A stretch of DNA of 64,000 nucleotides, taken from NCBI GenBank assembly GCA_040507035.1, contig JBEVVR010000017.1:1-64000 (forward strand), written 5' to 3'. The notes under the pieces were generated by a model, which worked only from the letters and a program-made list of their open reading frames with translations, did not search any database and was not told where the DNA came from. Origin of the DNA: Thiodiazotropha sp040507035 (GTDB lineage: Bacteria > Pseudomonadota > Gammaproteobacteria > Chromatiales > Chromatiaceae). Position numbers and translations under genes: made by a program. Positions 62,843 through 64,000 of this stretch are shown here, one piece after another (within the stretch, counting starts at the first letter, position 1; each line of letters starts with the position of its first letter).

Positions 62843-63735
62843 TCATCAACGGCACAGAGATCGATGAGACCTTCGCCGAGGCCTTCGGCATGAGCGCAAC
62901 CCGGGTCATCATCACCGCCATCAATCGACATTGGGCGCGCATTGCCGGCGAGACCATGACCGGTTTCGCCACCTCGGTGATCGGTTGTGGTGTGGAGGCG
63001 GGTATAGAACGTGAGATCACCTCCGAGGAGAGCCCCGACGGTCGTCCCGGCATCAGTGTGCTGCTCTTCGGCATGTCGGGCAAGGCCCTGGCCAAGCAAC
63101 TGGAGACACGGGTTGGGCAATGTATCCTGACCTGCCCCACCACGGCCATCTTTGCCGGAATCGAAGGGGAAAAACGGATCCCCCTGGGGAAGAATCTGCG
63201 TTTCTTTGGTGATGGCTACCAGATCTCCAAACAGATCGGCGGTAGGCGTTACTGGCGTGTTCCGGTGATGGATGGAGAGTTCCTCTGCGAGGAGACCGTA
63301 GCCAGGGTATCCGCCGTGGGTGGCGGCAACTTTCTGGTGCTTGCCGAAACCCAGGAGCAGGCACTAATCGCCTGTGAGCGGGCAATCGAGGCAATGCGCA
63401 AACTGCCCAACGTAATCATGCCCTTTCCTGGTGGCATTGTTCGTTCCGGTTCCAAGGTCGGTTCGAAATACAAGGCGCTGATGGCCTCCACCAATGACGC
63501 CTATTGTCCAACCCTAAGGGGCCTGGTCAAATCCAACCTCGACAGTAGCATCGGATCAGTCATGGAAATAGTCATCAACGGCTTGAGCGATGTCGATGTA
63601 GGCAATGCCACCCGCACCGGGATCAATGCAGTCTGCGAATTGGGCGCCGCCGCCGGTATCAAACGCATCTCCGCTGGTAACTATGGCGGCAAACTGGGCC
63701 AGTTCCAGTTCCATCTACGGGAGGTGATGGCATGA
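62839..63735 (+). CDS. fhcD: Formyltransferase/hydrolase complex subunit D (formylmethanofuran:H4MPT formyltransferase-like)
   Basis: 298 residues. Ftr motifs: MIINGTEIDETFAEAFGMSATRVIITA, TGFATSVIGCGVEAGIE, GRPGISVLLFG, CPTTAIFAG and NVIMPFPGGIVRSGSKVGS. Moves the formyl group from formyl-H4MPT to methylofuran. Four-base overlaps on both sides show tight coupling. Confidence 0.96.
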   Translation: MIINGTEIDETFAEAFGMSATRVIITAINRHWARIAGETMTGFATSVIGCGVEAGIEREITSEESPDGRPGISVLLFGMSGKALAKQLETRVGQCILTCPTTAIFAGIEGEKRIPLGKNLRFFGDGYQISKQIGGRRYWRVPVMDGEFLCEETVARVSAVGGGNFLVLAETQEQALIACERAIEAMRKLPNVIMPFPGGIVRSGSKVGSKYKALMASTNDAYCPTLRGLVKSNLDSSIGSVMEIVINGLSDVDVGNATRTGINAVCELGAAAGIKRISAGNYGGKLGQFQFHLREVMA

Positions 63736-64000
63736 GTGCCCTGACCCTTACATTGCGGCATACCCTGTCGCAGCGTATCGACATGTCTCCCTTCACCCCG
63801 AAGCTTATTGCCGGTAAACAGGTCGATGAGATTGCACGCATTCCCCTGTGGTTGGGAAATCGTCAGGTCGACACGGGGGAGCTGTTCACCATCAATGGGA
63901 ATTCGACCGGGCAGATCGTTATTCAATCCGATAGCGACAGACTCGATCACATCGGCGCAGAGATGAATGGCGGCACTATCAGAGTAGAGGGTAACGCCGG
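63732..64000 (+). CDS. fhcC: Formyltransferase/hydrolase complex subunit C (cut off at right edge)
   Basis: The ATG at 63732 overlaps the fhcD stop and the frame runs open to the window end (89 full codons). It begins MSALTLTLRHTLSQRIDMSPF and continues with VDEIARIPLWLGNRQVDTGELF and GGTIRVEGNAG, the start of the repeat-type beta-helix of FwdC/FhcC. It would hold the FhcAB hydrolase and FhcD together and carry the cofactor. The end is missing. Confidence 0.9.
   Translation, partial: MSALTLTLRHTLSQRIDMSPFTPKLIAGKQVDEIARIPLWLGNRQVDTGELFTINGNSTGQIVIQSDSDRLDHIGAEMNGGTIRVEGNA

Noticed and set aside
1..64000. CRISPR arrays, tRNA and rRNA genes
   Set aside because: No regularly spaced repeats, cloverleaf with CCA-like end, or rRNA core sequences were recognised by eye; short tRNA genes could still be missed without a covariance search.

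Overview
The window reads as chromosome of a sulfur-oxidising gammaproteobacterium that also carries the bacterial tetrahydromethanopterin (H4MPT) / methylofuran C1 pathway. The pointers are an aprM-aprB-aprA locus (dissimilatory APS reductase with the AprM membrane anchor), an E. coli-like FolE, and a full set of fae, mtdB, mch, mptG and fhc genes. This pairing is known from free-living and symbiotic thiotrophs such as the lucinid-clam symbiont lineage. That placement is inference from gene content only. No rRNA, tRNA, CRISPR array or intact insertion sequence was seen.

Layout. 1-2.1 kb: a cut-off alpha/beta hydrolase and an exported amidohydrolase. 2.4-5.6 kb: a three-gene signalling operon (STAS protein, RsbT-like kinase fused to an RsbX-like phosphatase, GGDEF-EAL protein). 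5.8-16.0 kb: a tightly overlapping five-gene cassette (HEAT/DUF4132, MoxR AAA+ ATPase, DUF5682, VWA, SWIM zinc finger) in the same order as the E. coli yehI-yehL-yehM-yehP-yehQ genes. This 2.2-16 kb stretch looks richer in A+T than the rest. 16.1-17.9 kb: mostly non-coding, with two Fur-box-like sites, a small Cys-rich protein and a broken cupin. 17.9-21.2 kb: aprMBA with a strong terminator. 21.3-40 kb: mixed housekeeping and accessory genes, including a peptidyl-prolyl isomerase, a MITE-like palindromic element, a MerR regulator with repeated operator hexamers, an HDOD protein, folE, SprT and WGR proteins, a malonyl-CoA-synthetase-like enzyme, a DUF2235 hydrolase, a PhnD-like receptor coupled to a HAMP-GGDEF-EAL protein, and gloA.

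From 40 kb to the right edge almost every gene belongs to C1 metabolism. One minus-strand operon holds a PTPS-type pterin enzyme, a DHPS-like protein, DUF447, mfnB, an NspC-like decarboxylase and a nucleotidyltransferase. A second holds mfnD, mfnF, pabB and mfnE. A third holds mptG, mtdB, an ATP-grasp gene, mch, a RimK-like ligase, a CitG-like gene, fae and a zinc-finger/PTPS fusion. Running rightward and off the edge are fhcB, fhcA, fhcD and the start of fhcC. Together they would make the pterin (FolE, PTPS, DHPS-like, PabB, MptG, glutamate ligase) and furan (MfnB, D, E, F) carriers and oxidise formaldehyde to formate (Fae, MtdB, Mch, Fhc).

Most interesting to follow up: the zinc-finger/PTPS fusion with an altered zinc site; the CE-type PTPS beside the DHPS-like gene; the NspC-like decarboxylase co-transcribed with mfnB while no MfnA or MfnC homologue is visible; and the DUF5682 protein, whose motifs suggest an EreA/ChaN/TIKI-like hydrolase in the MoxR-VWA cassette.
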